Shown here piece by piece: positions 4,843 through 6,336 of a stretch of DNA of 6,336 nucleotides (its first letter is position 1; each line of letters starts with the position of its first letter). Source of the DNA: Chloroflexota bacterium. GTDB taxonomy: Bacteria; Chloroflexota; Dehalococcoidia; Lucifugimonadales; Lucifugimonadaceae. A model generated the notes under the pieces. That model was not told where the DNA came from. It searched no databases and saw nothing but the letters and a program-made list of their open reading frames with translations. The stretch covers positions 4,930 through 11,265 of the forward strand of contig NZTZ01000016.1 of NCBI GenBank assembly GCA_002703265.1, given 5' to 3'. The translations under genes were made by a program, and so were the position numbers.

Positions 4843-5952
4843 ATGAAAAATTCTTATGACATAATAATCATTGGTGGAGGTATAGTAGGGGTATCTGCCG
4901 CTTACTATGCATCTTTAGAGAACTTGAGAGTTCTTCTAATAGAAAAAGACTCCATAGCAAGTCATGCTTCTGGTTTTGCATATGGAGGAATTACTCCACA
5001 TGTAGGACTTGAAGAAAATGATCCATATAATCAGATAAGCCAATATTCTTATAATTTACATAAATCTTTAGCAGAAGAAATTCCTGAATTATCAGGTATT
5101 GATTACGGGTATAGATCATACCCTAATTTTGAATTGGCAATGAATGATAAAGAAGAGGAAGAATTGGAAGAAATATATTCAAAATATTCTGATCTGAATA
5201 TTTACGAATATTTTTCAAAAAAAGAATTAAAAAAAATCGAACCCAGATTGGGACCTAAGATTCGTTCTTCACTGGTTACAAAAATATCAAGTGGAGTTGA
5301 GCCTTATAAATTAACTCTAGCCTTAGGGACATCATCTGAAAAAAATGGAGTTGAGATATTAAATTCAGAGGTAAATGATATAAATATTGAAACAGAAAAT
5401 AATATAAAAGTTACAACCTCAAATAAAAAAGAAATTTTTACTAAAAACTTACTGGTATCTGCAGGCCCTTGGAGTTCATTCTTTTCTAAATGGTTTGGTT
5501 TTGAAATTCCTATTAAGCCATTAAAAGGTCAAATCTTAAGATTAAAAAGTAATCAAATTATTGAAAATGGATTTCATTGGGGACCTAATTATGTAACTAC
5601 TAAGCAAGATGGGCTGATTTGGGCTGGGACTACGGAAGAAGATGTAGGATTTGATGAAAATCCTTCCAACTATGGATTAACATCAATTATGGAATCATTA
5701 ATTGATGTTTTTCCTTTTTTACAAGACTCTGAGTTGGTTCTTCAAACTGCTTGTCTGAGGCCATTGGCCATAGACAAGTCTCCTATTTTATCCAAATCAG
5801 ATAAAGGGAATCTGTATTTAGCCTCAGGGACAGGACGTCAAGGAATTCTTCTTGGACCAGCGATGGGAAAGTTGATTCTAGATAATATATTATCTAGAAA
5901 GACAGAGATTCCCATAGAACCTTTTTCTCATAAGAGATTTTCCAAAGCTTAA
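4843..5952 (+). CDS. FAD-dependent oxidoreductase, DAO family (glycine oxidase/ThiO-like)
   Basis: A 369-residue flavoenzyme of the D-amino-acid oxidase (DAO) superfamily, whose members oxidise amines, amino acids or hydroxy acids. The N-terminal Rossmann fold is clear: IIIIGGGIVGVSAAYYAS (7-24) has the GxGxxG dinucleotide-binding loop, and Glu34 ends the second strand (LLIEKD) to hold the FAD ribose. SHASGFAYGGITPH (40-53) is the family's flavin-contacting segment. VSAGPWSS (205-212), KPLKGQILRL (225-234), GTTEEDVGFD (262-271), LRPLAIDKSPIL (305-316) and ASGTGRQGILLGPAMG (327-342) follow in the usual order and match glycine oxidase/ThiO-type proteins in layout. No signal peptide is seen, so it is probably cytoplasmic. 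Its ATG lies 26 bp after the kinase stop, without a Shine-Dalgarno sequence, and the two are likely co-transcribed. No thiamine genes are nearby, so a ThiO role is not supported. The 3' end contains a perfect 24-bp palindrome. Confidence 0.88.
   Translation: MKNSYDIIIIGGGIVGVSAAYYASLENLRVLLIEKDSIASHASGFAYGGITPHVGLEENDPYNQISQYSYNLHKSLAEEIPELSGIDYGYRSYPNFELAMNDKEEEELEEIYSKYSDLNIYEYFSKKELKKIEPRLGPKIRSSLVTKISSGVEPYKLTLALGTSSEKNGVEILNSEVNDINIETENNIKVTTSNKKEIFTKNLLVSAGPWSSFFSKWFGFEIPIKPLKGQILRLKSNQIIENGFHWGPNYVTTKQDGLIWAGTTEEDVGFDENPSNYGLTSIMESLIDVFPFLQDSELVLQTACLRPLAIDKSPILSKSDKGNLYLASGTGRQGILLGPAMGKLILDNILSRKTEIPIEPFSHKRFSKA
5876..5899. repeat. Perfect 24-bp palindrome inside the FAD oxidoreductase gene
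   Basis: TTCTAGATAATA (5876-5887) is followed immediately by its exact reverse complement (5888-5899), with no mismatch and no spacer. Farther out, ATGGGAA (5863-5869) pairs with TTCCCAT (5909-5915) across an asymmetric internal loop of 6 and 9 bases, so a folded single strand could span 5863-5915. The region encodes an ordinary C-terminal helix (KLILDNILSRK), about 50 bp before the stop codon. No T-run follows on either strand, so it is not a classical terminator. Confidence 0.85.
5949..5952. other. Overlapping palindromic stops, FAD oxidoreductase versus DUF6159-like gene
   Basis: TTAA supplies the TAA stop of the plus-strand oxidoreductase (5950-5952) and the TAA stop of the minus-strand gene (reverse complement of 5949-5951). 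The convergent genes therefore overlap by 4 bp. The surrounding GCTTAAGC (5947-5954) is itself an 8-bp palindrome. No terminator hairpin is present. Confidence 0.85.
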
Positions 5953-6336
5953 GCCATAGCAGAATTAGCTCTATAAGCAGTTCTTAGATCCTGTTCTTCG
6001 AATTCTAATGGCTTTTCTCCTAACGCATGCTCATATAATGCTGCTTTATAAATTCCTTCTAATGTATAGATTATAGAAATAGAAGCTGTGGCACATAACA
6101 ATCCAATTGCTATACCAAAAGTTCCATTTATTAGACCAAAAAACCAACCAATTCCAAGACTTATTAACAGAGCTATAATTTGAAAAATTCCAAAACCAAA
6201 GTTAGCAGCTACTTGATTACCCCAAGTTTGTTTAAATAAACTTGATGATCTTTTTATAGCAGAAATTGGACTCATATTTTCTGAAACGATTATTGGAACT
6301 ACAAAAAAAGTCATCATTGCCCAACCCGCCTCGAGA
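5949..6336 (-). CDS. DUF6159-like membrane protein, C-terminal part (5' end outside window)
   Basis: The last 128 residues of a multi-pass membrane protein whose N-terminus lies beyond the right edge. The frame stays open through 6335 (LEAGWA before the first Met-Met), and that stretch reads as part of the same helix, so the ATGs at 6317 and 6314 are internal rather than starts. The pattern TFFVVPIIVSE, then AIKRSSSLFKQTWGNQV, then two hydrophobic hairpins, then EGIYKAALYEHALGE, closely resembles the C-terminal half of the DUF6159 family of uncharacterised bacterial and archaeal integral membrane proteins. These have about six helices and a cytoplasmic loop with the KRS..L...TWG motif. No function is established for the family. 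The assignment comes from remembered motif resemblance, not a search. The gene converges on the oxidoreductase with a 4-bp overlap. Confidence 0.75.
   Translation of the reverse strand, partial: LEAGWAMMTFFVVPIIVSENMSPISAIKRSSSLFKQTWGNQVAANFGFGIFQIIALLISLGIGWFFGLINGTFGIAIGLLCATASISIIYTLEGIYKAALYEHALGEKPLEFEEQDLRTAYRANSAMA

Noticed and set aside
6320..6336. Locally GC-rich right edge containing a CTCGAG site, resembling a cloning or adaptor junction.
   Set aside because: The bases translate in frame into a plausible continuation (LEAGWA) of the DUF6159-like helix, so an artefact is not needed, although an edge this short cannot be judged firmly.

Overview
The window is strongly AT-rich (roughly 30% G+C by eye) and very densely packed. 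It holds seven protein-coding regions, uses the standard bacterial code (TGA is a stop), and shows no recognisable tRNA, rRNA, CRISPR array or insertion sequence. Few starts have a convincing Shine-Dalgarno sequence, and two genes appear to start at TTG. All genes share the same A/T-ending codon use, so nothing looks freshly imported. This suggests a streamlined free-living bacterium, perhaps from a marine AT-rich lineage such as an AT-rich Chloroflexota/SAR202-like group. That placement is only an impression; no phylogenetic marker is present.

Layout. (1) Bases 1-96 are non-coding and carry a good -10 hexamer and a 7-7-7 inverted repeat. (2) 97-1352, plus strand: an unrecognised 61-residue protein, then an Acr3-type arsenite efflux permease. 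(3) 1353-3246, minus strand: a 12-helix MFS transporter is transcribed first, followed 13 bp later by an unrecognised protein with a signal peptide and a C-terminal membrane anchor. (4) 3247-3328: divergent promoter region. (5) 3329-5952, plus strand: an FGGY carbohydrate kinase and a DAO-family FAD-dependent oxidoreductase, 26 bp apart. (6) 5949-6336, minus strand: the C-terminal part of a DUF6159-like membrane protein that runs off the right edge. No stretch over 100 bp lacks a gene, and no classical hairpin-plus-U-tract terminator was found.

How the genes may work together. The kinase and oxidoreductase are probably co-transcribed and may act on one sugar, polyol, sugar-acid or amino compound; the substrate cannot be read from the sequence. 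The MFS transporter faces them across a short shared promoter region, so it may be co-regulated, but its closest resemblance is to exporter-type MFS_3 proteins. The arsenite pump is an orphan here: no ArsR or ArsC is visible.

The least expected signals are in the DNA itself: a perfect 24-bp palindrome inside the oxidoreductase gene, a long imperfect inverted repeat across the kinase-oxidoreductase junction, and two convergent junctions where the opposing stop codons lie within one short palindrome.
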